Shown: positions 18,897-30,550, numbered from the stretch's first letter. The stretch is 64,000 bases of DNA from an uncultured Pelagibacteraceae bacterium (GCA_902614655.1 CACMLX010000004.1:1-64000), one strand, 5' to 3'. Notes: generated by a model not told the origin, from the sequence alone. Numbers and translations are program-made.

Positions 18897-20819
18897 TTAA
18901 AACCTGAAAATTATGAAAGTAATAATGATTGAAAGACCAATTAAAATGGCAAAAGCATAATGGTAAATAAATCCAGATTGAACTTGCTTTGCTTTAATTG
19001 ATATTCTGCTCACTAATGCAGCTATTCCGTTAGGTCCGTAACCATCAATAATTAAACCATCAATAAACTTCCAAAAAATCTGGCCAATTGCCATAGCTGG
19101 TTTTACAAAAATAGAATTATATAACTCGTCGAAATACCATTTATTTAATAGAAAGTTGTAAAGCGGTTTATTTAACTCGGCTATATTCTTAGCCATATTT
19201 GATTTTCGAATATACATGAACCAAGCGATAATAAATCCAACTACACCTAAAATTGCAGGCAAATAATATATTAAGAGAGGAATTGAATGGTGATCTTCAT
19301 GGTGGACGACAATTGAGCCATTCCAAAATACATCACTGTAGTAACCGATGAAATAACTTTTGAATAAAAATCCGAAAAACAACGCTCCAATTGCCAAAAT
19401 TATTAGAGGAATTAACATTACTGAGGAAGACTCATGAACTTTACTAAGATCTTCTTCAGCCATTCTTGTTTTTCCATTGAAAACAAGAAACATAAGCCTC
19501 CATGAATAGAAAGATGTCATCACAACACCGACTGTAAGTAAGATATACGCGTAGTCTGCGAAATTGGAATTAGACAAATAAGCTGTTTCTATGATTGCAT
19601 CTTTTGAGTAATAGCCAGAAGTGAATGGAAAACCCATAAGTGAAATTGTTCCAATTATCATCATTAATTGAGTTATTGGAACAAAATTACTTATACCTCC
19701 CATTTTCCTTATATCCTGTTCTTCGTGAACGGCATGAATAACTGATCCAGCTCCTAAAAATAGAAGTGCTTTAAAAAATGCATGTGTAAATAAATGGAAC
19801 ATAGCTGCACCGTAAGCTCCAAGTCCAGCTGCAACGAACATGTAGCCTAATTGACTGCAAGTTGAATATGCAATAACACGCTTAATATCATTTTGAACCA
19901 GCCCAACGGTAGCTGCAAAGAATGCAGTACTTGCACCAATCAAAACTACAAAGTCCAGAGCAACAGGAGCCAAATCAAATAAAGGTGAACATCGTACAAC
20001 AAGAAATACTCCAGCTGTAACCATTGTTGCCGCATGTATCAATGCAGATACTGGTGTTGGGCCTTCCATTGCATCAGGAAGCCATGTATGAAGAAATAAT
20101 TGAGCTGACTTGCCCATTGCGCCAATAAATAAGAAAATACAAATTAAAGTCAATGCATGTAGTTCAATACCTAAAAAATTAAAATTTACGTTCTTAAAAG
20201 ATGAGGCATTACTAAATACTGTCTGGTATTCGATGCTGCCAAAAACAATAAATATTGTAAAAATACCTAAAGCTAATCCAAAATCACCTATGCGATTTAC
20301 TATAAATGCTTTAATTGCAGCGGCATTTGCAGTTGGTTTTTTATACCAAAACCCAATTAATAAATAAGAGGCAAGTCCAACACCCTCCCAGCCAAAGAAA
20401 AGTTGCAAAAAATTATCTGCTGTAACAAGCATCAACATAGCAAATGTGAATAATGATAAGTATCCCATAAAACGAGGCTTACTATCATCATGAGACATAT
20501 AACCAATTGAATAAATATGAACTAACGCTGATACGCTTGTAATTACTACAAGCATTACTCTTGTGGCTGTATCTAGATAAATTGACCAATCGGCATTGAA
20601 TGAACCAGAGGATATCCAGTTAAATAGTTTGATTGATACTACCGATGGGTCCCCAATATTATCAATAAAAATATAAAACGAAAATATTGCTGTAATAGTA
20701 ATAAATAATGAAGTTATAATCTCTGCTGCTCGGTCAATAAATTTATTAGATTTAAAAAATGATAACGAACAAGAAATCAAGAACCCGATCAGGGGTAATA
20801 AAATTATACTATGCGCCAT
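18897..20819 (-). CDS. nuoL: NADH-quinone oxidoreductase subunit L
   Basis: The most distal antiporter-like subunit of complex I, 640 residues, with the family's long lateral helix at the C-terminus. Visible motifs are GWEGVGLASYLLIGFWY (helix 5 Glu), KSAQLFLHTWLPDAMEGPTP (helix 7 Lys), STCSQLGYMFVAAGLG and FTHAFFKALLFLGAGSVIH. It starts 6 bp downstream of nuoK. Nothing is missing compared with the family. Confidence 0.97.
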   Translation of the reverse strand: MAHSIILLPLIGFLISCSLSFFKSNKFIDRAAEIITSLFITITAIFSFYIFIDNIGDPSVVSIKLFNWISSGSFNADWSIYLDTATRVMLVVITSVSALVHIYSIGYMSHDDSKPRFMGYLSLFTFAMLMLVTADNFLQLFFGWEGVGLASYLLIGFWYKKPTANAAAIKAFIVNRIGDFGLALGIFTIFIVFGSIEYQTVFSNASSFKNVNFNFLGIELHALTLICIFLFIGAMGKSAQLFLHTWLPDAMEGPTPVSALIHAATMVTAGVFLVVRCSPLFDLAPVALDFVVLIGASTAFFAATVGLVQNDIKRVIAYSTCSQLGYMFVAAGLGAYGAAMFHLFTHAFFKALLFLGAGSVIHAVHEEQDIRKMGGISNFVPITQLMMIIGTISLMGFPFTSGYYSKDAIIETAYLSNSNFADYAYILLTVGVVMTSFYSWRLMFLVFNGKTRMAEEDLSKVHESSSVMLIPLIILAIGALFFGFLFKSYFIGYYSDVFWNGSIVVHHEDHHSIPLLIYYLPAILGVVGFIIAWFMYIRKSNMAKNIAELNKPLYNFLLNKWYFDELYNSIFVKPAMAIGQIFWKFIDGLIIDGYGPNGIAALVSRISIKAKQVQSGFIYHYAFAILIGLSIIITFIIFRF

Positions 20820-20825
20820 TCAACA

Positions 20826-21131
20826 TTACCCCTTTAAGGCGTTAATTTTCTCAATCTCTATATTGCCAGCATTTCTGTTATAAATTACAAGTATAGCAAG
20901 TCCGATTGCAGCTTCAGCGGCAGCAACAGTAAGTACAAAAAGAGAGAATATTTGACCAGTTAGATCATTTAAAAAATATGAAAAAGCAATAAGATTTAAA
21001 TTAACAGAGAGCAAAATGATTTCAATTGACATTAAAATGATAATCACATTTTTTCGGTTTAAAAAAATACCAATAACGCCAATTGCAAACAATAAAGCAG
21101 ATAAAATTAAAAATTGATTTAATTCAATCAT
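20826..21131 (-). CDS. nuoK: NADH-quinone oxidoreductase subunit K
   Basis: Small MrpC-like membrane subunit of complex I, 101 residues with three helices. The second helix contains [16 protein letters not shown] with the conserved buried Glu. The third contains the second Glu in [17 protein letters not shown]. It shares one base with the nuoJ stop, indicating coupled translation. Standard length. Confidence 0.96.
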   Translation of the reverse strand: MIELNQFLILSALLFAIGVIGIFLNRKNVIIILMSIEIILLSVNLNLIAFSYFLNDLTGQIFSLFVLTVAAAEAAIGLAILVIYNRNAGNIEIEKINALKG

Positions 21132-21745
21132 TAAATATCAACACCTTTTCCTGATTTTACATCTACTAAATTAATTTTGCCCTGTCGTTGTAGTTGTTCT
21201 GAAACAACTTGCCTCTTTACGCCTTCTCTTTCGCGGAGAGTTAATACAATAGAACCAATCATTGCAACTAACAGAATTACACCTGAAAGTTGGAAATATA
21301 GAATGTAGTCTGTGTACAAAACTGAGCCAATTGCTTCTGTATTAGACTTGCCAGTAAAATCTGAAAGAGGATTTGGTAACACTTGAATATTAGACAAGTC
21401 AAACTTTGTATTGATTAATACAATTATTAACTCTGCAATAAAAACTACACCAATCAAAATTCCTATCGGAATATATTGTAAAATATTATCCTTATTGATT
21501 GATGTTTTAAAATCTAACATCATTACAACAAATAAAAAAAGTACTGCAACAGCACCAACATAAACAATTATGAGTATCATTGCCAAAAATTCGGCGTGAA
21601 GAATAACGAATAAGCCGGCGGCATTCAAAAATGAAAGAATTAGGAACAATACTGAATGGACTGGGTTTTTAGTTGAAATAACCATCAATGAAGAAATTAA
21701 AATAACCCCTGAAAATAAATAGAATGTTAATAATTGAGCTGTCAT
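21131..21745 (-). CDS. nuoJ: NADH-quinone oxidoreductase subunit J
   Basis: Membrane subunit of complex I, 204 residues with five helices. The conserved helix 3 block [19 protein letters not shown] (about 61-79) includes the pi-bulge region that undergoes rotation during turnover. A polar C-terminal tail carries the family motif REREGVKRQ. It abuts nuoI directly and shares a base with nuoK. Confidence 0.95.
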   Translation of the reverse strand: MTAQLLTFYLFSGVILISSLMVISTKNPVHSVLFLILSFLNAAGLFVILHAEFLAMILIIVYVGAVAVLFLFVVMMLDFKTSINKDNILQYIPIGILIGVVFIAELIIVLINTKFDLSNIQVLPNPLSDFTGKSNTEAIGSVLYTDYILYFQLSGVILLVAMIGSIVLTLREREGVKRQVVSEQLQRQGKINLVDVKSGKGVDI

Positions 21746-22231
21746 TTATCTATATTTTGCATCGGCTTCTAAGTTCTCAGCGATAACTGTTTCCCACCTA
21801 TCACCGTTTTCAAGCAATTTTTCTTTCGTGTAATAAAGTTCTTTTCTCGTTTCAGTTGTAAATTCAAAATTTGGACCTTGTACAATTGCATCAACTGGAC
21901 ACGACTCTTCACATAAACCGCAGTAAATGCATTTAACCATGTCAATATCATACCTTAGTGTTCTTCTTGTTCCATCATCGCGGGGTTGAGTTTCAATTGT
22001 TATCGCTTGAGCTGGACATACAGCCTCACACAATTTACATCCTATACACCTTTCCTCACCACTCGGATATCTCCTCAAAGCATGCTCTCCTCTGAATCGA
22101 GGGCTTAATTTACCTTTTTCAAAAGGATAATTGATTGTTGCTTTTTTTCTAAAAAAATATTTTTGAGCTAAATAGAAAGCTTTTAAAAAATCTAGAAGAA
22201 GAAACGATTTTAAAAAATTAATTATTTTCAT
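21746..22231 (-). CDS. nuoI: NADH-quinone oxidoreductase subunit I
   Basis: Ferredoxin-like subunit of the complex I peripheral arm that binds clusters N6a and N6b. The 161-residue protein has two classical 4Fe-4S motifs: C62, C65, C68 and C72 in [12 protein letters not shown], and C101, C104, C107 and C111 in [12 protein letters not shown]. An amphipathic N-terminal helix (1-28) anchors it to the membrane arm. Overlap with nuoH is one base. All eight ligands are intact. Confidence 0.97.
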   Translation of the reverse strand: MKIINFLKSFLLLDFLKAFYLAQKYFFRKKATINYPFEKGKLSPRFRGEHALRRYPSGEERCIGCKLCEAVCPAQAITIETQPRDDGTRRTLRYDIDMVKCIYCGLCEESCPVDAIVQGPNFEFTTETRKELYYTKEKLLENGDRWETVIAENLEADAKYR

Positions 22232-23244
22232 TACATTCCTGGAGCTAGATTAAAAAAGAACAATATCGAAGATGTTGCTACAACTGCAAACAGTGATAAG
22301 GGCAAGAAAACTTTCCAGCCAAGTCGCATTAGTTGGTCATATCGATATCTTGGAACAAATGCTTTAACCATAGCAAATAAGTAAAAAACAAAAATTACTT
22401 TCAATAAAAACCAAACAAATCCAGGAACAGCATTGAGTGGATAAATATCAATTGGCGGCAACCACCCCCCAAGGAATAGGATAGTGGTCATTGCGCACAT
22501 TAATAAAATATTTATGTATTCTCCAAACAGAAACAAAACGAATGGCATTCCTGAATACTCTGTTTGATATCCAGCTACTAACTCAGACTCTGCTTCAGGA
22601 AGATCAAATGGAGGTCTGTTCGTTTCAGCTAGTGCGGATATAAAAAAAACAATAAACATTGGAAATAAAGGTATGAAAAACCACATTGTCTTTTGAGCCA
22701 TTACTATTTCAGTCAAGTTGAGTGAGCCTACACATAGCAAGACAGTTATTATTACAAAACCTATGGAAACTTCGTAAGAAACCATTTGAGCAGCTGATCT
22801 TAGAGCGCCAAAAAAAGGATACTTACTGTTTGAAGACCATCCAGCCATCAGAATTCCATAGACACCAAGAGAGCTAATTGCAAAAATGTATAAGATTCCT
22901 ACATTTATATTAGCCAATACTACGCCCGCCTGAACTGGTACAACTGCCCAGGCTGTAATTGATAGAGCAAGAGTAATAATAGGAGCAATTAGGAAAACTG
23001 TTTTGTCAGAGCCGTCGGGTAAAATAATTTCTTTAAAAATAAATTTTAATCCATCAGCAGGAACTTGGAACAAACCATACGGGCCAACCACATTTGGGCC
23101 TCTCCTTTTTTGAACTGCTGCCCATATTTTTCTATCTGCATATAACGCCATTACAACACCTAGAAGTAAGGGAACAAAAATAAGTAGGCAATAAAGAATA
23201 ATGGTCATTACTTCGATAATGTACGTTTGAGCTAAGCTAATCAT
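22231..23244 (-). CDS. nuoH: NADH-quinone oxidoreductase subunit H
   Basis: Membrane subunit that forms part of the quinone chamber of complex I. The 337-residue protein has eight to nine helices and the family motif [20 protein letters not shown] (about 36-55). [20 protein letters not shown] supplies the acidic loop that couples quinone reduction to proton pumping. Its start shares a base with the nuoG stop. Family-typical throughout. Confidence 0.97.
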   Translation of the reverse strand: MISLAQTYIIEVMTIILYCLLIFVPLLLGVVMALYADRKIWAAVQKRRGPNVVGPYGLFQVPADGLKFIFKEIILPDGSDKTVFLIAPIITLALSITAWAVVPVQAGVVLANINVGILYIFAISSLGVYGILMAGWSSNSKYPFFGALRSAAQMVSYEVSIGFVIITVLLCVGSLNLTEIVMAQKTMWFFIPLFPMFIVFFISALAETNRPPFDLPEAESELVAGYQTEYSGMPFVLFLFGEYINILLMCAMTTILFLGGWLPPIDIYPLNAVPGFVWFLLKVIFVFYLFAMVKAFVPRYRYDQLMRLGWKVFLPLSLFAVVATSSILFFFNLAPGM

Positions 23245-25754
23245 TATGAGGCCTTTTCCGTTACCGATGACCTTACTTCACTTCTAGCTCGGCTGCATTC
23301 GGCCATCGTACTAGAATGTCTTGTAATTGAGTCATTTATATAAAAGTCTTCAATACTGAAACTTAAGTTTTTAATTTTAAAGTTAATTTCTTTTGGTTGA
23401 GCATAGTATGCCTCTTGATTGTCGTTTAAAACGACAATTCCATCAGGTGAAAAATTTGCGTCATCTGCTAATCCAATTAAATTATTTTTATTTCTTTTAG
23501 TATAAGCCCATTTCTTTTGATTATAAGTAAGATCATTCCAAGCTTTTCCTATACTATTTGCGTATTGATCCTCATAGGGCAACACGACGTTATTCTTCTT
23601 CTTAATATCATTAACAACTTTAAAGCCATAATGCTCTGTAAACTCTGACCATGTCTCAGGATAATTATATTTTCTCAGATACTCTCTCTGGCGATCATTT
23701 AGATCAGCCCAAGCTGTATTAAATATTTTTTTTGCAGAATTTTCCTCAAAGCTCTTGATGTTACCATTAATTGTATCATTCTTTTTTTCTTGGCTTGATC
23801 TTGTATCCTTATTAATGATTTCTACTTCTTCATTAGCTTTATTATCAATAATTTTAACGAGTCCATTATTTTGATCATTAAAGTCTTCTTTAAGATGGGG
23901 AAACTTGGCAAACATCTCATTTCTTACATCATACAATTCTAAAAACGACCACTTTAGTTCAAGGACTTCACTGAATTGATTAATAATTTTCCAATCTTCC
24001 CTAGCTTCACCTGGAGGAAAACTTGCTTTATTTGCGTATTGAACTCTCCCTTCAGTGTTTATAAAAATTGCATCTTTTTCAGTATATGCTGCTGCAGGCA
24101 ATATAAAATCAGCGGCGTTTGCGCCTCTATCTCCATGTGTGCCCATATAAACTATTTTACAATTAGAAAAATTTTCATAACTGATTTCATCAGCGCCAAA
24201 TGAAAACACTAATTTGAATTTACCTTTTTCTGCATCGGCAACCAAATCATCGACTGATTTATTTTTTTGTATAAGACCCATCTCAAGAATACCTGCTCTT
24301 GCAGCGGCAAGCTGTAATACATTAAATCCATTCCAATCTTCCTGAATGAGATTGAATTTATCTGTAAATGTTTCAAGTAGAGAGTAAATCTGCAATGAGT
24401 CATCACGGTTTAACACGGACTGGCCAATAATAATCATTGGCTTTGAGGCATTTATTAACTTTTTATAAAATGAGTTTTTTTCATTTAAAAGATCTATAAG
24501 GATATTTATATCATCGCCCAAGTGATTGTATTTATATGTAAGATCCACATTTTTCCCAATCAGTGCAACTGGAATATTTGATGAAATAACTCTTTTCCTT
24601 ATTCTTGAATTAATAATTGCAGCTTCTTCGCGCGTGTTCGTTCCAATCATTAAAATGCAATCTGTTTCATCAATGCCTTTAATTTTAGAATTAAATAAGA
24701 ACTGAGATCTATGGTTGAATGGAACTTTACATCCTTCCTGTCTTCCATCAACTGCCTTGATACTTAGATCTTCCGATAATTTTTTTATTAAGTAGCTTGT
24801 TTCTAAATCAATAAAATCACCTACTAAAAACGCAATTTCATCAGGATCTGAGTCCATAACAAGTTTTTTTAATTGAGAAAAAGTTTCTCCCCATGAAACT
24901 TGCTCTAATTTGTTATTCTTTTTTATGTAGGGTGTGTCTAGACGTTGATTTAAAAGCCCATCGCATGCATACCTTGTTTTATCTGATATCCACTCTTCAT
25001 TAATATCTTCATTAAGCACGGGTAATACTCTTTTTACTTTCCACCCGTAAGTATCAACTCTAATATTCGACCCTACCGCATCCATAACATCAATCGTTTC
25101 TGTCTTCTTTAATTCCCAAGGTCTGGCTTCAAATTGATATGGTTTCGATGTAAGTGCACCTACCGGACATAAATCAACGATATTAGCCGATAGCTCGGAG
25201 TCTAATGTCTTTTCTAAATAAGTTGTTATTTCCATATTTTCGCCGCGATTTACTGCTCCTAATTGATTTACTCCCGCTACTTCATCTGCAAATCGGATAC
25301 ACCTTGTGCAGTGAATGCATCGAGTCATATAAGTTTTAATCAATGGGCCCATATGCTTTTCTTCAACTGCCCTTTTATTCTCTTCGAACCTTGAATTTTC
25401 AGGACCAAAAGCAATAGTTTGATCTTGTAGATCGCACTCACCGCCTTGATCACAAACTGGGCAATCTAGTGGGTGATTAATTAGCAAAAATTCCATTACA
25501 CCTTCTCTCGCTTTTTTTACAGACTGAGTATTTGTATGAATTGACATGCCTTCGTTAATTGGCATCGCGCACGATGCTACTGGTTTAGGTGAACCTTCCA
25601 CATCAACAAGGCACATTCTACAATTACCTGCGATTGAAAGACGATCATGGTAGCAAAATCTTGGTATTTCAATTCCTGCCTCTTCACATGCCTGCAGTAT
25701 CGTCATGCCATCAGATACTTCAATCTCGGACCCATTTATTTTTACTTTTGCCAT
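23244..25754 (-). CDS. nuoG: NADH-quinone oxidoreductase subunit G with an unusual C-terminal insertion
   Basis: Iron-sulfur subunit of the complex I electron-input arm. The N-terminus is ordinary. The 2Fe-2S ligands are C34, C45, C48 and C62, the N5 cluster is H94, C98, C101 and C107, and CIHCTRC (146-152) and DLCPVGAL follow. The molybdopterin-fold domain is normal to about residue 620. At 836 residues it is well above the ~690 usual in alphaproteobacteria. The excess is a polar block at about 625-785, before the conserved end [20 protein letters not shown]. The block contains two related segments, [12 protein letters not shown] (681-692) and [12 protein letters not shown] (738-749). The frame is intact, so this is an insertion and not a sequencing artefact of frame. 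Its function is unknown. Confidence 0.95.
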   Translation of the reverse strand: MAKVKINGSEIEVSDGMTILQACEEAGIEIPRFCYHDRLSIAGNCRMCLVDVEGSPKPVASCAMPINEGMSIHTNTQSVKKAREGVMEFLLINHPLDCPVCDQGGECDLQDQTIAFGPENSRFEENKRAVEEKHMGPLIKTYMTRCIHCTRCIRFADEVAGVNQLGAVNRGENMEITTYLEKTLDSELSANIVDLCPVGALTSKPYQFEARPWELKKTETIDVMDAVGSNIRVDTYGWKVKRVLPVLNEDINEEWISDKTRYACDGLLNQRLDTPYIKKNNKLEQVSWGETFSQLKKLVMDSDPDEIAFLVGDFIDLETSYLIKKLSEDLSIKAVDGRQEGCKVPFNHRSQFLFNSKIKGIDETDCILMIGTNTREEAAIINSRIRKRVISSNIPVALIGKNVDLTYKYNHLGDDINILIDLLNEKNSFYKKLINASKPMIIIGQSVLNRDDSLQIYSLLETFTDKFNLIQEDWNGFNVLQLAAARAGILEMGLIQKNKSVDDLVADAEKGKFKLVFSFGADEISYENFSNCKIVYMGTHGDRGANAADFILPAAAYTEKDAIFINTEGRVQYANKASFPPGEAREDWKIINQFSEVLELKWSFLELYDVRNEMFAKFPHLKEDFNDQNNGLVKIIDNKANEEVEIINKDTRSSQEKKNDTINGNIKSFEENSAKKIFNTAWADLNDRQREYLRKYNYPETWSEFTEHYGFKVVNDIKKKNNVVLPYEDQYANSIGKAWNDLTYNQKKWAYTKRNKNNLIGLADDANFSPDGIVVLNDNQEAYYAQPKEINFKIKNLSFSIEDFYINDSITRHSSTMAECSRARSEVRSSVTEKAS

Positions 25755-27022
25755 TATGCAGCCTTAGTCTTTTTAAGTTGCTCTTCTATTTCATCTCTAA
25801 AATGCCTAAACAAACCTTGAATTGGCCATGCCGCAGCATCACCAAGCGCGCAAATTGTATGGCCTTCGATTTGCTTTGTTACATCAAGTAACTTATCAAT
25901 ATCATTTGAACTTGCACGACCGTTTCCAATCTTCTCCATCATTCTCCACATCCACCCTGTTCCTTCTCTACAAGGCGTGCATTGACCGCAACTTTCGTGT
26001 TTATAAAAGTGAGATAGCTTAGAGATAGCTTTAACGAGGTCAGTGCTTTTATCCATTACGATTACAGCGGCTGTGCCTAACCCACTTTTGACTGCAGACA
26101 GTGAATCGAAATCCATCAGGACAGTATCGCAAGTTGATTTTGGTATAAGTGGAACAGATGAGCCTCCAGGAATTACAGCTTTAAGATTATCCCATCCACC
26201 AGTTACTCCTCCAGCATGCTTTTCTACAAGCTCCCTAAGAGGAATGCTCATTTCTTCCTCTATATTGCAAGGATTGTTAACATGACCAGAAATACAAAAA
26301 ACTTTTGTCCCTGTATTTTTTGGTCGACCAAAAGATGAAAACCATTCTCCACCTCTTCTTAAAATCGTTGGAACAACAGCTATGGTTTCAACATTATTTA
26401 CAGTAGTTGGCGATCCGTATAGACCTTTATTAGCGGGAAAAGGAGGTTTGAGTCTTGGTTGGCCCTTTTTTCCCTCCAAGCTTTCAAGTAGAGCTGTCTC
26501 CTCACCACATATGTATGCTCCTGCGCCTCGATGTAAAAATATATCGAAATCCCAACCCGACTTAGCAGCATTTTTCCCAATTAACCCAGCGTCGTATGCT
26601 TCGTCAATCGCTTTTTGAAGAACAACAGCTTCATTAAAATATTCACCGCGAATATAAATGTAACAAGTATGAGCATTCATAGCAAAAGATGCTAACAAAC
26701 ATCCTTCAATAAGCTTATGAGGCTCATTTCGTATCATATCTCTATCTTTACAGGTACCTGGTTCAGACTCATCTGCATTAACAACAAGGTAATTAGTAAG
26801 CTTTGAATCTTTAGGCATAAATGACCATTTTAATCCGGTAGGGAAACCTGCACCTCCTCTTCCCCTTAACTCAGATTTTTTCATCTCATCAATTATCCAT
26901 TCTCTTCCTTTTTTAATAAGTTCTTTTGTATTATCCCAATCACCTCTTGCCTGTGCATTTTTTAAATGAAAAGGCTCATCGCCAAATAAATTAGTAAATA
27001 TTTTATCTTTTTCTTTTAACAT
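25754..27022 (-). CDS. nuoF: NADH-quinone oxidoreductase subunit F
   Basis: NADH-binding flavoprotein of complex I. The 422-residue protein has the glycine-rich NADH/FMN motif [13 protein letters not shown] (54-66) and the FMN-binding NADESEPGT (82-90). The N3 cluster ligands are C345, C348 and C351 in [13 protein letters not shown], with C391 in HTICALG. It shares one base with both nuoE and nuoG. Complete and typical. Confidence 0.97.
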   Translation of the reverse strand: MLKEKDKIFTNLFGDEPFHLKNAQARGDWDNTKELIKKGREWIIDEMKKSELRGRGGAGFPTGLKWSFMPKDSKLTNYLVVNADESEPGTCKDRDMIRNEPHKLIEGCLLASFAMNAHTCYIYIRGEYFNEAVVLQKAIDEAYDAGLIGKNAAKSGWDFDIFLHRGAGAYICGEETALLESLEGKKGQPRLKPPFPANKGLYGSPTTVNNVETIAVVPTILRRGGEWFSSFGRPKNTGTKVFCISGHVNNPCNIEEEMSIPLRELVEKHAGGVTGGWDNLKAVIPGGSSVPLIPKSTCDTVLMDFDSLSAVKSGLGTAAVIVMDKSTDLVKAISKLSHFYKHESCGQCTPCREGTGWMWRMMEKIGNGRASSNDIDKLLDVTKQIEGHTICALGDAAAWPIQGLFRHFRDEIEEQLKKTKAA

Positions 27023-27579
27023 TAAGACACTGCCTTTGAACTTTTACGGCCACTTTGTGAACCTATACTCAGTGGCGAGCCATCTATAAGAGATTGCAAA
27101 ACGTTTTTTGTTGTATCGTAAGTCAAATCTTCATAATAATCGTCATTGATTTGAACAAGTGGAGCATTCACACAAGCACCAAGACACTCAACTTGCATCC
27201 ATGAAAATAAACCATCGCTTGAGACTGTATTTGGTTCTGGTGAAATAACTTCTTTGCACGCTTTTATAACTTGATCTGAACCCCTTAACCAACAAGGTGT
27301 TGTTCCACAAACTTGTACTAAATATTTTCCGTTATATTTTGTGTAATACATTGAATAAAAAGTAACTACTTCCCAAGCCTTAATAAAAGGCATTTCTAAG
27401 TAATCCGCTACATACTCAACTATATCCCTGCTCAACCAGTTTTCATTTTGTCTTTGCGCTAAATCAAGCAAAGGCATGATTGCACTTTGCCTTCTATCAG
27501 TTGGATATTTAAGAAGAATTTCTTTTGCCTTAATTTCATTTTCCTTATTAAACACAAAGGCGTTTTTTTGATTGCTCAT
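27022..27579 (-). CDS. nuoE: NADH-quinone oxidoreductase subunit E
   Basis: Thioredoxin-fold subunit holding the N1a 2Fe-2S cluster. Ligands are C91 and C96 in [10 protein letters not shown], and C132 and C136 in [10 protein letters not shown]. The 185-residue length is typical of alphaproteobacteria. It overlaps nuoD by 4 bp (ATGA) and nuoF by one base. The last ~15 residues ([15 protein letters not shown]) form a short basic tail. Confidence 0.96.
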   Translation of the reverse strand: MSNQKNAFVFNKENEIKAKEILLKYPTDRRQSAIMPLLDLAQRQNENWLSRDIVEYVADYLEMPFIKAWEVVTFYSMYYTKYNGKYLVQVCGTTPCWLRGSDQVIKACKEVISPEPNTVSSDGLFSWMQVECLGACVNAPLVQINDDYYEDLTYDTTKNVLQSLIDGSPLSIGSQSGRKSSKAVS

Positions 27580-28748
27580 CTATCAACCTCACCGAAAACT
27601 ATTGCAATTGATCCAAGAATTGCAGGGACATCTGCTAGAAGATGGCCTTTTGAGAGCAAATCAAATGCCTGCAAGTGAGCAAATCCAGGGGCTCTAATTT
27701 TACACCTATAAGGTCTGCTGGTTCCATCAGAAATTAAATATACCCCAAATTCACCTTTAGGAGCCTCAACGGCAGAATAGATTTCTCCTTCAGGTACATG
27801 AAAGCCTTCAGTAAAAAATTTAAAATGGTGGATTATGGCTTCCATTGATTGTTTCATATCTTCCCTTTTGGGTGCTGCAATTTTGGAATCTCTATTGATC
27901 ACTTCTCCTTTAGGCATCTGATCAAGACATTGAAGCATGATTTTCGTACTTTCTCTCATTTCTTCAATCTGACATAGATAACGGTCATAACAATCACCGT
28001 TTTGACCAACTGGAACTTTGAATTCAAGTTTGTCGTAACAATCATACGGTTGGGACTTTCTTAAATCCCATGGTACACCGCATGCTCTTAATATGAATCC
28101 GCTAAAACCACGATCAACAGCATCTTCCTTTGATACTTTGCCAATATTTACATTTCGTTGTTTAAATATTCTATTTTCAGTCAACATGCTTTCAATATCA
28201 TCAATTGCTTTTGGGAAATTATTACAAAAATTAAATATCTTATCAGTTAACCCGTCTGGAAGATCTTGATGAACACCACCTGCTCGAAAATAGGCTGCAT
28301 GAAATCTCGATCCAGATACTTCCTCGTAAAAATCTAATAGCTTTTCTCTTTCATCAAAACCCCATGTGATTGGTGTCATAGCTCCCACATCCATCGCTGT
28401 TGTGGTAACATTTAGAAGGTGGCTTAAGAGACGTCCAATTTCGGCAAATAGAACCCTAATATATTGTCCTCTCAAAGGCACTTCTACATTTAGCAATTTT
28501 TCTATTGCTAATGCAAAAGCATGCTCCTGGTTCATGGGTGCAACATAATCCAATCTGTCAAAATATGGTATTGCTTGAAGATAAGTTTTATGTTCGATAA
28601 GTTTTTCAGTGCCCCTATGTAAAAGCCCGATGTGCGGGTCAGCCCTTTCTACAATTTCTCCATCTAGATCAAGAATGAGTCTCAAAACGCCATGTGCTGC
28701 GGGGTGTACTGGTCCAAAATTAACAGTTACAGTTTTATTATTACTCAC
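27576..28748 (-). CDS. nuoD: NADH-quinone oxidoreductase subunit D
   Basis: 49-kDa-type subunit lining the quinone site. The 390-residue protein starts with the family pattern [20 protein letters not shown]. It continues with [20 protein letters not shown] and [20 protein letters not shown], and ends with the diagnostic [18 protein letters not shown]. It overlaps nuoC by 8 bp. NuoC and NuoD are separate proteins here, not the fused NuoCD of enterobacteria. Confidence 0.97.
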   Translation of the reverse strand: MSNNKTVTVNFGPVHPAAHGVLRLILDLDGEIVERADPHIGLLHRGTEKLIEHKTYLQAIPYFDRLDYVAPMNQEHAFALAIEKLLNVEVPLRGQYIRVLFAEIGRLLSHLLNVTTTAMDVGAMTPITWGFDEREKLLDFYEEVSGSRFHAAYFRAGGVHQDLPDGLTDKIFNFCNNFPKAIDDIESMLTENRIFKQRNVNIGKVSKEDAVDRGFSGFILRACGVPWDLRKSQPYDCYDKLEFKVPVGQNGDCYDRYLCQIEEMRESTKIMLQCLDQMPKGEVINRDSKIAAPKREDMKQSMEAIIHHFKFFTEGFHVPEGEIYSAVEAPKGEFGVYLISDGTSRPYRCKIRAPGFAHLQAFDLLSKGHLLADVPAILGSIAIVFGEVDR

Positions 28749-29334
28749 TTTCTTTTGCTTCCTTATCTAAATACTTTGTTCCTTCCCAGGGACTTTGAAT
28801 GTCAAAATTTCTAAAATCTTGCTGTAGCTTAACAGGCTCGTGAACTATTTTTTTATCAATTTCGTCATATCTGATTTCGACATTACCTGTTAATGGAAAG
28901 TCTTTACGTAGAGGATATCCCTCAAAACCGTAATCAGTTAAAATTCTTCTTAAATCAGGATGATCCGTGAAAGTTATTCCATACATGTCAAATGCTTCTC
29001 TCTCAAACCAATTAGCTGCAGGAAAGATTGATGTTATGCTGGGCAAGGACTCCACTTCACTTATCTGGGTTTTTACTCTTAACCGTAAATTAAACCTAAA
29101 ACTCAAAAAATGATAAATAACTTTAAATCTTTTTTCATTTTCTGGAAAATCCACTCCAGCAATATCTGTAATTTGCTTAAATTCACAGCTTGGATCATTC
29201 TTAACAAAATCAATAACCAGTATTAAATTCGCTGGATCAACCGATAGCTGTAACTGTCCTAAATTTACATCTATATCATTCAATTTACAGTTTTTTTCAA
29301 TGGCAGCTTTTGCCATTTCAATTTGCTCGCTCAT
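28741..29334 (-). CDS. nuoC: NADH-quinone oxidoreductase subunit C
   Basis: 30-kDa-type subunit of the complex I peripheral arm. The frame is open from 29418, but I chose the ATG at 29334. It begins [15 protein letters not shown] and overlaps the nuoB stop in a TAATG junction, whereas the upstream extension would read through the nuoB 3' end. The resulting 197-residue protein carries the signature [20 protein letters not shown] and the C-terminal [14 protein letters not shown]. It is typical of separate NuoC proteins. Confidence 0.95.
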   Translation of the reverse strand: MSEQIEMAKAAIEKNCKLNDIDVNLGQLQLSVDPANLILVIDFVKNDPSCEFKQITDIAGVDFPENEKRFKVIYHFLSFRFNLRLRVKTQISEVESLPSITSIFPAANWFEREAFDMYGITFTDHPDLRRILTDYGFEGYPLRKDFPLTGNVEIRYDEIDKKIVHEPVKLQQDFRNFDIQSPWEGTKYLDKEAKESE

Positions 29335-29855
29335 TATCTTTTGATGTTGCCTTCTCTTCTTATTTTTTTCTGTAACTGTAATAATCCATAAAGCAAGCCT
29401 TCTGCTGTAGGCGGACACCCTGGCACGTAAACATCGACAGGTATTATTCGATCACAACCTCTAACAACAGAATATGAGTAGTGATAATACCCTCCACCAT
29501 TCGCACAACTTCCCATGGAAATAACATATCGAGGTTCTGGCATCTGATCGTAAGCTTTTCTTAATGCCGCTGCCATTTTATTTGTCAACGTACCTGCCAC
29601 TATAAGAACGTCTGCATGTCTTGGTGATGCTCTTGGAGCTGCGCCAAAACGCTCAACATCGTAGCGCGGTGTTCCTACATGCATCATTTCGACAGCACAA
29701 CAAGCTAATCCAAATGTCATCCAATGCAGAGAGCCTGTTCGAGCCCAGTTAATAAGGTTATTGATACTGGTGACAACAAACCCCTTATCAGCATACAACT
29801 TCTTTAGTCTTTCTAGTTCCGGACTTGTCTCTTCAATGTTTGTATTTATTGCCAC
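29334..29855 (-). CDS. nuoB: NADH-quinone oxidoreductase subunit B (GTG start)
   Basis: PSST-type subunit that carries cluster N2 next to quinone. The frame extends to an ATG at 29966 deep inside nuoA, but the added ~37 residues do not resemble NuoB. I chose the GTG at 29855, with GGAG 7 bases upstream, giving 173 residues starting [12 protein letters not shown]. Cluster ligands are the tandem C52 and C53 ([10 protein letters not shown]), C117 in GSCANGG and C147 in [10 protein letters not shown]. The chosen start overlaps the nuoA stop by 10 bp. Confidence 0.93.
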   Translation of the reverse strand: MAINTNIEETSPELERLKKLYADKGFVVTSINNLINWARTGSLHWMTFGLACCAVEMMHVGTPRYDVERFGAAPRASPRHADVLIVAGTLTNKMAAALRKAYDQMPEPRYVISMGSCANGGGYYHYSYSVVRGCDRIIPVDVYVPGCPPTAEGLLYGLLQLQKKIRREGNIKR

Positions 29856-30211
29856 TCCAATGCTCCTTTTTTCCACTCGTATATGAAACCAATTGTTAGT
29901 ATAGCTAGGAAAACCATCATTGAAACAAAGCCAAATACGCCCAAAGTTCCAAATGTAACAGCCCAAGGAAATAGAAACGCGACTTCTAGGTCAAAAATAA
30001 TAAAAAGTAATGTGACTAAATAGAAACGAACATCAAACTTCATTCTAGAGTCTCCAAACTGCTCAAATCCGCACTCATAGGCAGAATTCTTTTCAGGATC
30101 AGGGTTGTTTACTGCAACTAAGAAATTTGCCAAAACAAATAGACAGCTAATCGCTAACGCGACAAACATAAAAATTAGTATTGGCAAATAATCAGCTATC
30201 GCTATGTCCAT
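29846..30211 (-). CDS. nuoA: NADH-quinone oxidoreductase subunit A
   Basis: First gene of the complex I operon. The 121-residue membrane subunit has three helices and the conserved loop [20 protein letters not shown] (about 41-60), followed by [20 protein letters not shown], which marks the family. Its promoter must lie in the 339-bp gap upstream. A weak minus-strand TTGAAT and TAATAC pair about 18 bases apart lies within 60 bases of the start. Translation is coupled to nuoB. Confidence 0.96.
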   Translation of the reverse strand: MDIAIADYLPILIFMFVALAISCLFVLANFLVAVNNPDPEKNSAYECGFEQFGDSRMKFDVRFYLVTLLFIIFDLEVAFLFPWAVTFGTLGVFGFVSMMVFLAILTIGFIYEWKKGALEWQ

Positions 30212-30550
30212 ATTTTAGAATCGTATTAGTGTCATCGAAAATATATATTCAAATCATTCGAAAACAATAGAAAATATGGGAAAAATTGTGCTTCCGACCG
30301 TTAGCGATTAATTTTTAAGGAAATTTACCTAAATTTATAAAAGAACAGAGTAAAATTAAATTAACATATTCGAAAATATACAAAAAAATGTAAAATTTCC
30401 TAATTTTTCAACGGTATTTGACCTTTGATCAGTGACTTTTAACATCAATTAAACTCTCAAAAAATTTAGTGAGTATCTGTATACACTTAATTTGCTGGTA
30501 AATAGCCATATAATAGTTTTGAATTAGAATAATCAATAAAATTAGGAAAT
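30212..30550. other. Divergent intergenic region between nuoA and the SMP-30 gene
   Basis: This is the only gap above 300 bp without a gene. I see no ORF with a plausible product, no tRNA and no terminator hairpin. It must hold outward promoters for nuoA (minus) and the lactonase cassette (plus). TCGAAAATATA occurs twice exactly (30235-30245 and 30370-30380), with a third partial copy TCGAAAACA at 30258-30266. These are possible binding sites in an otherwise CG-poor sequence. An imperfect inverted repeat, GGAAATTTAC near 30319 against GTAAAATTTCC near 30390, is also present but AT-rich. Confidence 0.6.
30509..30514 (+). promoter_or_regulatory. Candidate -10 element for the SMP-30 cassette
   Basis: A perfect TATAAT lies 37 bases before the ATG at 30551, which would give a leader of about 30 bases. 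No good -35 hexamer sits 16-18 bases upstream, so activation by a regulator or chance AT-richness are both possible. The Shine-Dalgarno AGGA is 5 bases before the start codon. Confidence 0.35.

Noticed and set aside
26043-26285. Plus-strand frames opposite nuoF and other complex I genes
   Set aside because: They have serine- and proline-rich shadow composition with no start context, and each overlaps a confidently identified gene completely.
29856-29966. Longer nuoB start at the upstream ATG
   Set aside because: The added residues do not resemble NuoB and would lie entirely inside nuoA. The GTG with a good ribosome site fits better.
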